64,000 nucleotides of DNA, from the NCBI GenBank assembly GCA_027576995.1, contig JANBQC010000018.1, positions 1 to 64,000 on the forward strand, in the 5' to 3' direction. Positions 1-13,400 of this stretch are shown one piece after another. The first letter of the stretch is position 1, and every line of letters begins with the position of its first letter. The stretch is from Dimargaris cristalligena. Taxonomy: Eukaryota > Kickxellomycota > Dimargaritomycetes > Dimargaritales > Dimargaritaceae. The position numbers and the translations under genes were made by a program. The notes under the pieces were generated by a model that saw only the letters and a program-made list of their open reading frames with translations, was not told the DNA's origin and did not search any database.

Positions 1-2896
1 TATCATCACCTTTCCCTTTTTATCACCTATCTTTTTGAATAAAGTTCAGTTTTCAAGGATTTGAGTTCAGTTCTTTATAAAGATAAGGGTCTTCAAATTA
101 TATCATTAGTATTACCAAAACAATGGTGAAAAAAGGGAACTTTGAACTAATAATTAAATAGATAAAATGATTATACCTGTTGGTATAATAAAAACAACAG
201 CATTAAAAAGATACTCAAACTAATAATTGGCTAGGGCTAAAGTTATACCCATTGGTATAGTAAAAACAAAGGTATAAAAGGTATAAAAGGCATAAACAAA
301 CTTATAATAGGTTAAAGAAATAGCTGATATTCATTGATATAGTACAGCAAGAGTATAAATGTAATACTCAGAATAATAATCTAATCAAAAATAAATATAT
401 AATTGTTGTATAATAATAACAATTTATAAAAGGGAAAACTTAGGCTAGCAGCATCAATTCTTAGTTTAATCACCTTAATATAGACAGTAGTTTCAATTAA
501 AGAGGTAAAATAAATAGGATAATGCCAATTACTAACTATGGCCATTTGGCTATATCACAATAAAAAACTAATATAACAATACCAAAAAATCACTAATGGT
601 AATATGCTCTTCCCCATAAGCACTATGACCAAGGGACATGTGGGAATTATCATAGCTAATCATTACCTATTTACTATATTAGTTGGCCAGATTACAATGC
701 TAAACAATTCAACTGCATTACATATTGACCTCAGAATTTATTAGGTGTAGTATAATATAACCTGCACTATTACAACTTGGCCCCTTACTTTAGCCAGCAC
801 CCAGTGTCATGGGGATCCCTACTACTTATTCATGGTCAACACTCAGGGGCTCTATTCCACTAATTTCCACTGTCAACCTAAAAGTCTTCCAATTACCCCC
901 CCCCCCTCATGTCTTACAATGCCTGGTAGTTATATTCATAGACGACCCCATAATTTTATTTGCCATATATGATACCCATATGGGCTATGTTTCTATTATA
1001 TTGTAACTTGTATTTATCATTTATGTAGATACCAATTTATCTACTCGCCCCTCTGTAGCACCCTGTGACAATGTACACACATATCTATATTTGCTATTTC
1101 CCAGTTACTACTAATAAATACTGGTCGATGGCTATTCCTAGGCTAGTATGTTTCCTTTCAAGTTGTCCCAGCGCATTAGTTTAGTACTAGCCAGTTGGAC
1201 ACAATCACTGTCCTAGGGGGGGTGGGATATGGAAAGGAAGTATTCCATATATATTTCCTGGTTGCAAAACCGCTCTAGATAAATAATATCCACAGATGGT
1301 GATAAAGAAATAAAAAGAAAATAATAGTAATCGACAATGTTGAAGCAATCTATCACCAAATAGTATTGAATGTGAAAGGTGACCAATCCTAGGCATGGAA
1401 TGATTAATGGAACCCAATGACGTATATAATGTAGCCAACTGGTATGGGAGTCGATAACTCACAATGGGCGTATTTCACACAGGTTTTGGAATTCCAGAAT
1501 CTCGACTCACAAAATGAATGTAATTATATTAATTTCAGGCAACTCGACGACTATATCTGGATAGGAATACCATATTCGGTATAGTAGTTTGTAGGGGAGT
1601 CCTCAGTCCCTGACACTGCTATAAATGCTAACGCTAAAGTAACAGTGTTATGTTTGTAGAATATGTTATTTGTTTGGGTTGGTAAATGTAGAGTGATATT
1701 AGCCAAGCTGAAATGGCATGGGTTTCCCAAACTGAGTTTTCAATTCTACACTCCTCCCCTACGTATACACGTACACCAATCCCCCGGTTTCACCTTTTTT
1801 CGACATCCAATGTACCTATTCTGAATGGCTCGCATCTGTGAAAGTAAAGTGCACGCACCGCGTGAGGGGGTTTGTGTTTTGGATTACAGACAATGGTATA
1901 CAAGTGGGTGTAGAGTGCAGGTGTCTAAATAGTTTGTTATCATTGCCCCTATATTATCTCCATTTATCATCATTATATATAACATTCTAGCTGGGGTGTT
2001 AACGCGTGGTAATAGTACTTTTGAAGGTTACAGGGCATGCTAGTTAACGAAAAAGCCCGATAGAGTCTGGTGATCGTCCAACAAGAAAAACTGAACTCTA
2101 GATTATAATCGCGTACGGTCTGTGTAAGTAAGCAGAATGAATTGGTTCTATTGATGGAATACGTTTGGTACCCCATGAAAACCGGGGAAATATACTAGCC
2201 AAAAGTTGATAGCTCCTGATAAATTACGACAAAGCCTTGGAATACCCCAGGCCAAGTTGGTCAATTTATCACCCCTTTTATTGTTTTTGGGTTACGGGTT
2301 ATAGCTAAACTTATTCTCAAAAACTGCGGGCAATGATGCATCGATGGTTGACCAATGTAATTATGTTGTTGATTGTATCCATGCTTATTGTAACGCGATA
2401 CACCTTAGACTCGGTTGGAATGGTTGACCCCGAGCATTGTCTTGCCCCAACTAATAGTTCAAAAAGATGCCTTCTATTTCACACGAAGCTAAGCAGAATT
2501 TTGATTGTATTATTCCTCCATATCCCAAACCACTAATAGGCAATAAGCAAATTTATTTAAATTTGCTATATTAAATTGATAAATTATACATATATAAACA
2601 TCACAGGCCTGCATACGACTGATGGTTCGAAATGGCATAAAACGGTATCATTATATCCCTGGTCATTAATAATAGGTGTGATTAAGCAGGCTGATCTTAA
2701 ATTGCTTGGCTCGCCGGTTATATTGCTGGCTCGCGGAATTATATAAATTAGGTTGGATGCCGCCCTTACAGCTACCATTCAATAAGTTCCCCGTATTCAA
2801 CCTTGCCGCCCACAACACACTTTATTTAACTTTTACCGAACCCCTTAGCAACTCCTCTACAACGGTCTATATTCCACCCCACACCCCGACCTCTAG
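1..2896. other. AT-rich gene-poor left edge
   Basis: The sequence is strongly A+T rich for the first ~800 bases and mixed after that. I see no gene with family resemblance here. A short open frame from the ATG at 2333 begins with a hydrophobic, signal-like stretch and could be a first exon of the gene whose last exons lie at 2897–3317, but I could not join it in phase. A degenerate tandem repeat near 146–375 is listed separately. Confidence 0.5.
146..375. repeat. degenerate AT-rich tandem repeat, ~73–81 nt unit, three copies
   Basis: Units start near 146, 219 and about 300. Copies 1 and 2 share the opening actaataatt, then a variable stretch, then ttatacc-ttggtata-taaaaaca. Copy 3 is more diverged (acttataatagg … cattgatatagtac). 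The spacer of copy 2 also holds a short direct repeat of ggtataaaa (two to three copies). I saw this by eye; no alignment was run. Confidence 0.5.
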
Positions 2897-3317
2897 TCGG
2901 TTCTCAGAGACTCCGAATCAATCATGCTGGTCGAGGGCTTCACTGGTTTGATAGTCGATTTGGAAGTTGGGCGTAAGTAGATTCCAGCACAATAGGTTTA
3001 TCTAGGGCACCCTGTCCTTGTTCGGATTGTCTGAGGTTCGACGTTCCTTATTCAATCTACTGGTCGTGGACTGCACTGTCACACCTCTAGGGTGGATTGT
3101 TTTTACATTACATTCATAGCCCAGCCTTTGGTCATATGTAACTGCATTTGCCTTCCATGCAGAGAGTATCATATACGCTGAACGCCTAACCTATATGGAA
3201 AAACACTTGGGCAAGGTCATTGAAATCGACGAAAAAAATAATACGCTGACTATCATGGACTTTCATCATAATGATAGGATCTATGCGCCTGCTGATATTC
3301 TGGCTCGCCTCTGCTAA
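2897..3317 (+). CDS. two terminal exons of an unidentified protein (5' end unresolved)
   Basis: Two segments look coding and join in phase: 2897..2972, preceded by a TAG acceptor and followed by the consensus donor gtaagtag, and 3163..3317, preceded by a pyrimidine-rich tract ending in atgcag and ending in TAA. The joined peptide contains DSESIMLVEGFTGLIVDLEVG, then ERLTYMEKHLGKVIEIDEKN, and ends ADILARLC. Composition is mixed and charged, unlike the surrounding noise, and the junction codon is Q (C + AG). The intron is 190 nt. I do not recognise the family. Upstream exons must exist: candidates include an open frame from 2333 and one around 2772–2860, but the donors there are weak and the phases do not agree. 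It could also be the tail of a decayed gene. Confidence 0.45.
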
Positions 3318-4389
3318 CTGGGCCAACCCGAACCGAAATTGACACTCGGTCGATTAGTCTCTTGTGGTCATTAATTGACCCAATTCCCCTACTGGGTATA
3401 CCATATACTATCCCCCTTCCCCTTCCTCCGTTAAGCACAGGCTTCTCGGTCTCAATATGGGGAAGGTTCAAACTGGCTGTATAACAAAAAATACATTAGA
3501 TAAAATTCATATTACTGGTTAAAAACCAATACCCCATCTATTCTCTCGTACACATCATTCAAAACCTTATGCAGCTGGTCTGAATTCCGCCCATAGGATG
3601 CCAATAAATAACGGGGTTGCACTTCTTAATATTATATATATGAGTGCCATTAGTACCTTTTTATGAGGTCTATTCCAGCGAAAATTCAGTTGTCAATACG
3701 ACTTTTTTTTGGAATGCCAAAGGTTTTAGGAAATAGTTATCTACATACTACATGCCAAGGGAGAATATTCCGTTAATGAGCCAACCGACAGTCAGGTTAC
3801 TTGATTGTATTTGAAAATCAGAAGTAGATTGGCCGGCAACCCGAAGACTGCCAGACCAGTGTAAAGATGACTTAACGGCGATTTATTCATTGGCTATGGC
3901 AGTGGGCTCGTACTTATCCGATGACATAGGTATAGGGCTGACACTTTGCTCTTGCTGCCAATTGCGGGTTACTTAGGGTGCTATCCAATTTCTTTTGAAT
4001 GGTTGCGAAATATAACCATGAGGATGGCATTGCCCATTGCTTCCAGCAGCGTCATTAAATGTAAAGAAATATAAATACCACCACCACCACTAGGCTTTCA
4101 GCGTTCTAATCATAGGCCGTTCAACTGGATCAGCACTTGGTTTCCTGCGGCACACAAATCTCAAGGCCAATCATTTCCCTTACTGTGGCTCTCAGTGCTT
4201 AAAAATTGGAAAGCGGACAGCTTTTTCGTGAAAGCAGGGGGAGGGGGAACCCCTATTATTGCCCGGTCACTTGCGTGCTCTACTACTACCCTCTTGCCCT
4301 CGATTTCCAATGGCACCAAATGCTTCTTTTCACTCCACCAGCCTATTTTCTCTTCCGTCCGCTCTATATTTGACTCGCATCTGTCAACC

Positions 4390-5609
4390 ATGGCCGTCAG
4401 CATTGATAGCTTCATCCGGTTTGGTTCCATCGCTGGTCTGCATTACTCCACCAGCGCAGTGCTTGCTACGCTTTTTCTTTATCTAGGCCACCCTCTATTG
4501 AGCTTCTACCCGGTGCTCTGTTATCTGGCAACTTTGGTACTAGCTTACTGGGCGGTACTCCAACGCCGCCACCAGCGGCGCTGCCAGGCATTCGATTGGT
4601 CGGAGGAAATCATCCTGGTGACCGGCGGGGCAGGAGGCATTGGTCAGCTCCTGGTAGATACTCTCGCCATTCAAAATGCCACGGTAGTCAGTCTGGACAT
4701 TGTTGAACCTGACTGCGAACTGTGTAAGTACCCCTTTCAGTATCCTACTCCTGAAGAGCGGGCCTTCAATTCGGCCAGCATTAGCTTGGCGTGGCTCATT
4801 CTAGGTCGATGGACTGGTTGACACAGGTAAAAACATTCAATAGACCTTGGAGGGGAAAAAACGGGCTATTCCATCAGTCTGCCCTATTCTAACCGTGCCA
4901 CACTATTTACCACCACCTTGTCCCTCCTGTCTTTGTAAATGCAGGGGGCAACGTTCACTTTTATCAGTGCGATTTGAATGACCCTCAGCAAATCGACACT
5001 ACTTATCAGCAACTGGTTGAAGAGGTGGGTCACCCCACAATCATTATTAACAATGCCGGAGTTGTGCACCCCAAGACCGTGTTGGAGCAATCGACCGCCA
5101 ATGTAGCCAAAATCCTACAGATCAATACACTCGCACCCATTCAATTAGTCCGATTAGCGCTTCCCGCCCTCCTGGAGGCCCGGCGCGGCCATATTGTGAA
5201 CGTCTCATCCGTTCTGGGCTACGTCTCGCCCTGTCGAGTAAGTGCGTACGCCGCTAGTAAGGCCGCCCTGGCTGCTTACACCGACTCCCTCCGCCAAGAA
5301 TTACGCCACAAGTTGGACGGAGGTCAGGATATCCACGTTACGTTGGTCGCCCCGGGGTTGGTTTCGACTAAATTATTTGCGGGTGTGGAGCTCGATCCGT
5401 TCCTTAGTCCAGCCGTCGAGACTCTGGATGTTGTACAGGCTATTGTCAAAGCCATCGCGTCCGAATCGGACCACCAGATTAAACTGCCTTTCTACGCCGT
5501 GGTGGCCCCTTTCATGGTGGGATTTCCCCTCTGTTTGAAGCGTGTCATGCATTTTGTTGCTGGGTCGAACCATGCATTGGACCCCAAAGATACCAAAAAA
5601 ACAATCTAG
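4390..5609 (+). CDS. short-chain dehydrogenase/reductase, membrane-anchored (SDR16C/retinol dehydrogenase-like)
   Basis: Model: join(4390..4723, 4945..5609), 332 aa, one 221-nt intron (gtaagt … gcag), phase 1. Residues 22–56 are hydrophobic and should anchor the protein in the ER or lipid-droplet membrane. The Rossmann NAD(P)-binding motif TGGAGGIG is at 78–85, NNAG at 147–150, catalytic Ser at 200 and YAASK (Tyr213/Lys217) at 213–217, so the classical SDR active site is complete. Topology and length match the SDR16C group (RDH10, RDHE2, HSD17B11), which oxidise or reduce retinoids, steroids or other hydrophobic alcohols. The substrate here is unknown. The start is the first ATG directly before the hydrophobic anchor; the frame stays open upstream without another ATG. 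A (TTA)n repeat begins just downstream of the stop. Confidence 0.9.
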
Positions 5610-5646
5610 CAATCCCCCCCTCACGCTCGGTTATAGTTGGTATAGT

Positions 5647-5671
5647 ATTATTATTATTATTATTATTATTT
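5647..5671. repeat. (TTA)n microsatellite 3' of the SDR gene
   Basis: About eight uninterrupted TTA/ATT units start some 38 bases after the SDR stop codon, followed by an A-run. It probably lies in the 3' UTR or terminator region. Confidence 0.9.
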
Positions 5672-8600
5672 TAAAAAAAACGAGTGTGAAGCATAGTATA
5701 TTTATTTATTTTGGTTGAGGCTCGTGAGTGGCCCAGAGTTATATGTAAATAATTAAATTGATTATCCTACTGAAAAATTATACTGTTTAGAATTATGGGT
5801 AGAATAGTTCTATACGACCGTCTACCGACCAACTCTGTAGGCGATTTACCCAATAATCCACCAAGCTATTAATTATAGTAGTTCGTAACCCATGGGGATA
5901 TTAGTACAGGCCGTATTGGACCAAAGTGAAGAGGGGGAAGGGGCTGGATGGGCTTACTCGGCCCTTGGTTTGTTAGGGCAAAGGTTACGATGAACGGGCC
6001 TCAGCTAGATCCACCAATCCACTGATTCGGTTGGCCTGGTGGGTCGGGGAAGCGAAGGCCTGGCAGGGTGAAGGCCGTGTAAGATTCGAGCTACTCGGTA
6101 TGTATCTGTTGGACATACTCCGCATGTCGATACTTAAGGATCGTTCAAGCATGTTCAGGGAATAAGGCAGTATTATTTGGATTTGCGAGTGCAGTAATGC
6201 CACTACGGATTTCCCAACATTGTTCGTTACATAACTGCAGGGTACCCTTGATCCGGCTGGGTAAGGATTTCCGGCGTTTAAATAATCAGGGCACTAGTGG
6301 CTATCCCCCCAGGGTGTCGGCTTGCCTGGTCCATACCCTAGATGAGAACAGTCCAACCGGCCCATATTCCGGGGGTAGGCGGGTCCCGCTACCCAGCAGC
6401 CTAAAACAAAACCACACTGAACCAAGCTATATCTAATTTGGTGGATAATAAGTAGATCAGGTAAATGTAATGTTGCGGGTTAATGGCGTATTTGCCGCTT
6501 ACCTTGACAATACCAAGCCGATACCTGGCGATGGGGCAGGCTTTTAGTGAAAAAATGTTCCTTTTGGGTATGCTCGAAGTGCAATATTAGTTGAATTACC
6601 TTGGGGAAGACGGCGGTTATGATAGTAATGGTGGTGATTGTAGCGATGAAGGCAATATCTATTCCAGGGACCTAATGGTTGATTAGTAATGTATAAATAT
6701 CTCGTATTTCAAAGGGAACCAAGGTTTAAAGGGGCAGTTCCAGCTGGCGGCGATAATATCGATTTTGAAGACAAAAATCCAACCCCAGTTCTCAAGTAAC
6801 TCGCTGATCTGATGGCTAGTGAAAATAATGATACATTAATATTGTGCAATGGCAATGCGATCATCAGCTTACGAGAAACAACATTCGCAATAAATTAGCA
6901 TTATATTACAGCGGCGCTTCTTATCCAATCCTACCAATGATCTCGCCTTACCCAAGTTTCGTTAAAATCTTGTGTGTAGTATTGGGTCTTGTCGATTTAT
7001 GTGGATCATAGTTTGTGATGGATTATAGATTAATGGAGTTTAATCAATGACATAGTGATGGTGATTCTTCCACTGCTATATATATCATACACTTCCGACA
7101 TTTTACTACACCTGTGCTTATTTAATGGTAGACGAAGCATGACCAAGTCCGACACCAAATACCACATGCCCAAAATCCAATTGGCTGGGTTGATAGGCCC
7201 AAAAATGCCTTATTATTAGAAGACGGCGGGGTTGGAATCCTGGGGGGATGTTCAGGAGAGTAGAAATCATAGATTTTTCATAAGTCTGACAATCTTGGGA
7301 AGGGCTCCGTAGGTTACTATCGAGAAAAGCGGGCAATTCGGTTGAGCCATCCTTACAGGAATGTACCACTAGGATGCTGTATACCACTCGGGGATACTGA
7401 TCTTAGCCGGCTCAGTTGCCTGGGCCAGTATTAGTCGATAAATCTACCTATTGAATCAATTAATTAGAGATGGAGAGTTAATGAGCAACGTCGGATTTCT
7501 CAAATCCACTATTGAATGAAGTATTTAGGTTAGAATGGGACAGGGTGGATGTAGTGGAGAGCGAAGTAACGTATATTAAGTGGGTTTAAATGTAGGCAGG
7601 ACAGGTGCAGGATTTTATACGTGCTCTTGAGATTCTATAGCAAAGATTTCTTAAGCCAAGCCAGGGGGGCCGTTGGAAAAATGAACTACTTTCTGTGTAC
7701 ATCTATGTCACGCAACAAGCACCAGGCTCCATGCCTCGGTTTGGGCCCTAACCGGAGCAGTTTTTACTGTCCCTTAGGGGAGCGCCTCCCTACTTAAAAT
7801 TCTTAAATGCATTAGAATTCGCTAGGTAGTTTTTATATTGGATATCTTTATTAGGCCCGTCTAACCATACATTGATTTGGCTTCCTCCTATCCGGGTGAA
7901 AATGTATTATTTTTTGGGCGTCTTCGGCGCCGAGGAGTAACTGTCGGCTCTATGTAATCACAAAACCTAGCCGGCAACATGGTGTTTTGTTTGCTTTCCC
8001 CAGAACGTTAATCTACCAGTCGCGTCAAAGGAATAGCCATTGATTGGAACGGGCTTTTCAGACTGCCATTGTCATTTCCTGGAAATTAGTATATAAGTGA
8101 TTCGTTGCGTCCAATTGTACTTCATATATAGGAAGCTGAGTTGACTGTGCTTATTGGTAGTTTGAGATAAACTTAAATGTCAAAGTGATCATTCAATATC
8201 CGCGCCCTCCGCGTATAGTCATTTTTTAACATACGAGAATTTGGGTGTTCCATAAATGCGGCTCACCAAGCCAAGCTACGGTATAGTTAGCCGTCTCCTT
8301 CCCTTCTCCCGCCTTCGATATTAAAAGCGATCCGGGTCACTTTTTAAGGTAAGCGCCGCAAATGACCGCCACAGAGCCCATGAGTAGTTGGATTCATCAA
8401 GATACCCCCAAAGTCGTTTCGAGACCAGGGTTCATATACTAGTGGCAGTGAGGAGAAGCGAAGATATGCTCTATTAGTTACTAGTACACTGGCCTGTACA
8501 TCTGTTAGGCTGATATCCTGGGTATTATGATTATTCGAATTAATAACGGATAATCGTCTCCTCTTACAGAGCACCGCTGTTAACATTGTCTCCAATAAAA

Positions 8601-9954
8601 GTCCAAATACCTGCGTAAGAATGCATCGGTTTGCCGAGTAACACTCCGATTCGGCAGTCGTTCGATAAAGGGAGGGCTGCCCTCCCCCTAGTCTATATTA
8701 GTAATGTACATGTAGATTTTGGGACCCCGATATAGGCTGGGTAATTATAGACGGAGCACTATCATAATTTGACCGGAATTAGTCATATTTACCGAAATAA
8801 ACAGAGAGTAATTTCTTAGTCTCTGCCGCTCTACTCATTTACTCTGAAAGGGTAAATTCCTCCATAACAACTGACCGTGAAGGACTTGGCTGTGGGACTT
8901 CGGATGATAACAGTGACCGATTTTCAAACATCTCTCTCAATGAGTAAACCATTGTCACTCAGCGAAATTGCGAGAATCCATGGGCTGATTAGGGATGAGC
9001 CAACCATTGAAACTCCGACCATATAATAGTGTAAGGGTGGATTGTGCTGGCCACTATTTGATCTCCTACGACAGGCAAGGTGGGTCTGTTGGACTATAGT
9101 GAATTATGGATATTTGAGGAAGGTGTATCTTACCAATGCATCGGTGGACGTGGGTGTAGCACACACACAGTTATATATATATATACGTGTGTGTATGTGT
9201 AAAATGTATAGTATATAATTGTGTATATTAAGAAGGGTGTTTTCATTTCAGCTGATCCAATCGTATGCGGGAGAACAGAAGTCGGGTGCAACCCCAAAGG
9301 GCCAACCGCCTGGCTCAGTTTGCAGAGGGCAGGAAGACGCCCGCAATGGAATCGAAAAATGGATGACTTATTGATAATATACGGTATAGCAATACTGGGC
9401 CCAGTATCTCCGTTGTGGCCATAAAATCCAATAAACATCCGGTTTTGCCCCCCTTATCACCCTCGGCGGAGGCAGGCCAAGCTGCCACTTGTGCTCTCTC
9501 TAATACATGGGCACTGAACCAAGTAAGGGGGGTGCCATTATAAAAAGGGGGTGAATGGTCGAGCCCATCTTTCATATGACGACAGTCCGAAGGAGATGGA
9601 AGACTCGCGCAGATCGTAGAAAGACGGCCAATAGGGCGGAGCTGGGTGCGCTTTTGACACGGCAGGGCAATCCAATTCCAGAGGGGCGGGGCGGGGGGAT
9701 TGGATTCTCTATTAAGGAACTATCCGACTGCTAAAGCCAAAGTGCGAATAGCCAACTGGCTTTCATCCGCAAGGCCTGGTAGAGAGGCAGTCCCAGTGGG
9801 TAGGCTATAGTATAAAGGACCAGGCTTGATTGCGACTAACACTTCGACCCTCGCCTATGCTTTAGGTTCTCCTTGGGCCGAATGAGGAGGCGCATTCTCT
9901 TTGTGGATTCGGCCGGCTCGACATTAGCCAGGCTCGCGTCGCCCTGGGCTAATA

Positions 9955-9978
9955 GGAGAGAGAGAGAGAGAGAGAGAG
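9955..9978. repeat. (AG)n microsatellite
   Basis: About twelve AG units in the region upstream of CLIP-170. GAGA-type tracts are common in fungal promoters; a regulatory role is inference only. Confidence 0.85.
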
Positions 9979-10422
9979 TTGGCAAATTTGGGGCATTCAG
10001 TCAGCGCGAGTGTTGTGGTGGGCCCTTTCAGCCTCACACTCCCTGGGTCGTGTCCTCATGTGTGTATGCTGCTTGTGTGTATGTTTACCGGACCAGGCTT
10101 TCCTATATCATCCTCGCCCTTCTTCTATTTTGTCTGTGTCTATTATATTGTATTCTTTCGTTCTTTTATTTCCCTCTTGGCTTATTTATTGTGCTTTGGC
10201 CTTGTTGTAGCTGGCGGCGCCTTGTCTTTATATATTGTCTTTCCTACTATCTACTGCTATTATCCTTCATTTCTCTTGCATATATATTCTTAATCTGCTC
10301 ATCAACTTGGGTGGCCGCCACCCTCGCTTTACCCTTGTAATCACCCGTGTGTGTGTGTGTCTTTTTCCTTCTTCCCTTTGCCTTGATGCTTGACCATCCA
10401 CGAGATTGTGCTACCCTTGCCC

Positions 10423-13400
10423 ATGTCCAAGTTCTCCAAGCTTAGCTCCGGTCTGCCTGTTCCGTCGGGCCTCCCTCCCCCGACCAGCAGCAACAGCCGG
10501 TCCGAGTCACCCCGTGCCCCTCGCAAATCCCTATCGCACTTCACCCCCGTCGGAGACAACTATAGTCTGGCCATGCCCCCGCCTTCCCGCATTTCCACCG
10601 GCTCACTACCTCCTCCGTTCCAGCCCACCACCGGCCTTCATCGCCGAATGTCATCCATATCGTCAGTCACCGACGCCGACTCCCAGCCATCGGCCTCGTC
10701 GTCCCCGCCCTCGCTGCTCCCGGCCTACGCCAACTCCGCCGCCAAACCACCAAATCCCCGGTCGTCCCTACTGTCCCCATCCCCTACCGGCGCCCCGTCC
10801 GGCTTGCTCCCCATGTCCAGTATCCGCAAATCGACCACCTTTTCGCCTGCGCTGACCCAGCCCAACTCCAGGGGGATTATCCCGGCCTTTCGCAAACTGA
10901 GCCTTGGTAAACCCCCCACCGGGGTCGTTGATGAATTCCAGCCAGCTCTACCCCCGCTACCCCCTAGCTACACGGCCTCCCCGGGCCTATCTATACCGGC
11001 ACCCACCTCCTACGCCGGACAGTCCTCCACCCCACTAGATGGGGATATAACCCCACGGCGAGAGGTCCCCATGGACGACGCCCTGCCCTCACCAATCACC
11101 CCCGTCACCCTACCACCAGCCTCCGGGCGACCGCATTTAAGCTCCGAGCGACCCACTTCCCCAGCCGTCCTGTCCCAGAAATTCGCTGTCGAGGATCCGA
11201 TTACGGTCCCCTCCATGGGCCTTTCCGGCACCCTTAAATTTATTGGCCCAGCCAAGTTTAAGCCGGGTATCTGGGCCGGGATCCAACTCGACACCGACGG
11301 TGCCGGCAAAAATGACGGAACCGTTGGCGGGGTGCGATATTTCGACTGCCCGCCTAATTGTGGTATCTTTGTTCTGGCCCAAAAATTAGCCAGGTTCGGC
11401 GATACTGACTCAATGGCTCTCAAATCCACCGACTCTACTCCGGGTATTGGTCTAGTTACCCCCGGGCCCCCCACCTCGGGAATCCAGCGACCCACCCCCG
11501 GGGGTCTCCTCCTGCCCACTCCTTCTAAATTGGGACCCCGGCTGGGTAAAGGCACCAATGGATCAGCCATTAACCTGCGTAAATACGGCCGACCCACCCC
11601 GAATCCTAACGATCGCTCTCTACCTTCACCTGGTCCCGTTGGCGCTGGTTTACCTCCCACCCGGCCAAATGGACTGGCCCCGCCGAGCGTTAGCCGTTCC
11701 AGTTCCGGCCGCCGCATGACGATTGGTCCGACGGCCAATGTCAGGAACGCCCGGACTTCCCCGGTGTCCCGGCATGATCCCCAAGCCATGTCCACCCGAG
11801 CCCGCTCACCATCAGCCCCGCAACGGACAGCTGGCTTGTCCACCCGAGGACTAGCGAATGGCAATCTCGCCAATTCCGCTCGTAGTGCAGCCCTCGCCAA
11901 TACAGGGAGTGCACCGGTCCGTCGCACTCCTTTAGGGCCCGGGTCACGGCCAACGGTCATGTCCGATTCGCGTTTAACCGGCCGGTGGCGGGACACTCTA
12001 GCGAATCCCCGCAAGCCTCCCGCTAAACTGGCGGCCGAAGCGGGCAAATCGTCCGGTACAGCCACCCCCCGCAACCCGCCCCCGGTCGATGCTAACCAAT
12101 CGCCGTCCCTGTCCCCCGCCATTCCGGTCGAGCTTTTCCAACGGGTCAAGCTTAAACTGGAGATGCTCGAGGCCGAAAATAAAGTCCTCCGGTTGGAGAA
12201 TAAGCAAGGGCGGGCCCAGCTGGAAGCACGCCAGCTGGTCGAGAAAGATCTAATTCGTAAGCAGGTGCTCGAAGAAATCGGTGCCTCCAAAAATACCCCC
12301 AACGGGGGGGACCACGGATTGGCGTCGGCCAAGTCCCAGCGGACCGAGTCCGATGAGTCGACCCAACCGGGCACACCACCGGGGCAGGAATCCCCCCTGC
12401 TGAAACGCTCCCAAGCGGTGGGTCAAGCCATGTGGCCCGCGTCGGTAGCTGGAACCCCCAGCCGAAATGACGGGGAGGCCCTGCCTTCGATTGGGGATCG
12501 GATCGCCAAACTTAGCCAAAAGTTCGCCTCCATCGATTCCTCGCCCGGCCGGCGGGACTCGTCACAATCCGACAGTAGTTCGCAGTTCTCCCTAGAGCGC
12601 AAACAGTCCACCAGTAATATCAAGCCGGAGGGTCACGAAGACAACCTCAACGATGAAATCCTGCAGCTGACGGAAGTGATCCAGAACAAAGAAAAAACCA
12701 TCAAAGATCTGGAGACCCAATTGGCTGAGCGACGGGCCGCATCCCCATCGTCCCCTGGTGGGACAAGTAAGAAATTATCACTGGACCAGGCCCAGACCGA
12801 GATTGAACAGCTGCGCCGGGACATGTCCCAATTACACGCCCAGCTAGAGGCTGCCGAGCAAACCCGGCAACTGGCCGAACTGGCCCACCTGGAGGAGCGC
12901 CAGAAATTCGAAGCTCAACTATCCGACGAACGGGCGGACGCCCAAAAGTCCGTCCAGGTAATCGAGGAACTCAAGGCCGTCCTGGCCGAGAATGAGAAAA
13001 TCGTTGTTCAGCAGAAGGAGGATATCCAGGCCCTTATTCGACAAATGGACATTTTGGTAGGCAAGGCTCTGCACGCGATGCAGGTCATCCGGGAAATGGA
13101 CTGGGCGGAGGATAGCCAGGCCACTCTAACCGGGACCCGTGGAGAGGGACCAGCCCGGACTGCTGACCACGCCCCCTTTACGGCTGTCTCGGCCGAGTCG
13201 GATGACCTGGTGAGTCTTCAGCAAGAACAGAGTGAACAGGTATCCCGGGCTCTAGATAGTACCGCGCAAGCGGTGGAGCGTCTCCAAAAGGTCAACCACC
13301 GACTCTCCATGGACCTTCATTCAGTACTTCAAGAACGGGCTCTCTCGCCATCCGACGGTACCGCCGTTTCGGTAGCGCCGGTTTCGTCGCGGTCCACACC

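Larger units (their letters stand above)
5610..10422. other. gene-poor interval between the SDR and CLIP-170 genes
   Basis: About 4.8 kb without a recognisable gene. Open frames up to ~100 codons on both strands lack family resemblance and good splice context. The interval contains simple repeats (see separate entries) and, near 9.1–9.3 kb, mixed TA/TG repeats. The last ~500 bases are pyrimidine-rich and probably carry the CLIP-170 promoter and 5' leader. A GTGTGTGTGTGTG run lies at about 10347–10360, shortly before the start codon. Confidence 0.5.

Noticed and set aside
11010..12374. 454-codon open frame antisense to CLIP-170
   Set aside because: It is the mirror of a G+C-rich, Ser/Pro-coding region; the opposite strand encodes the CAP-Gly domain. 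No independent coding signal.
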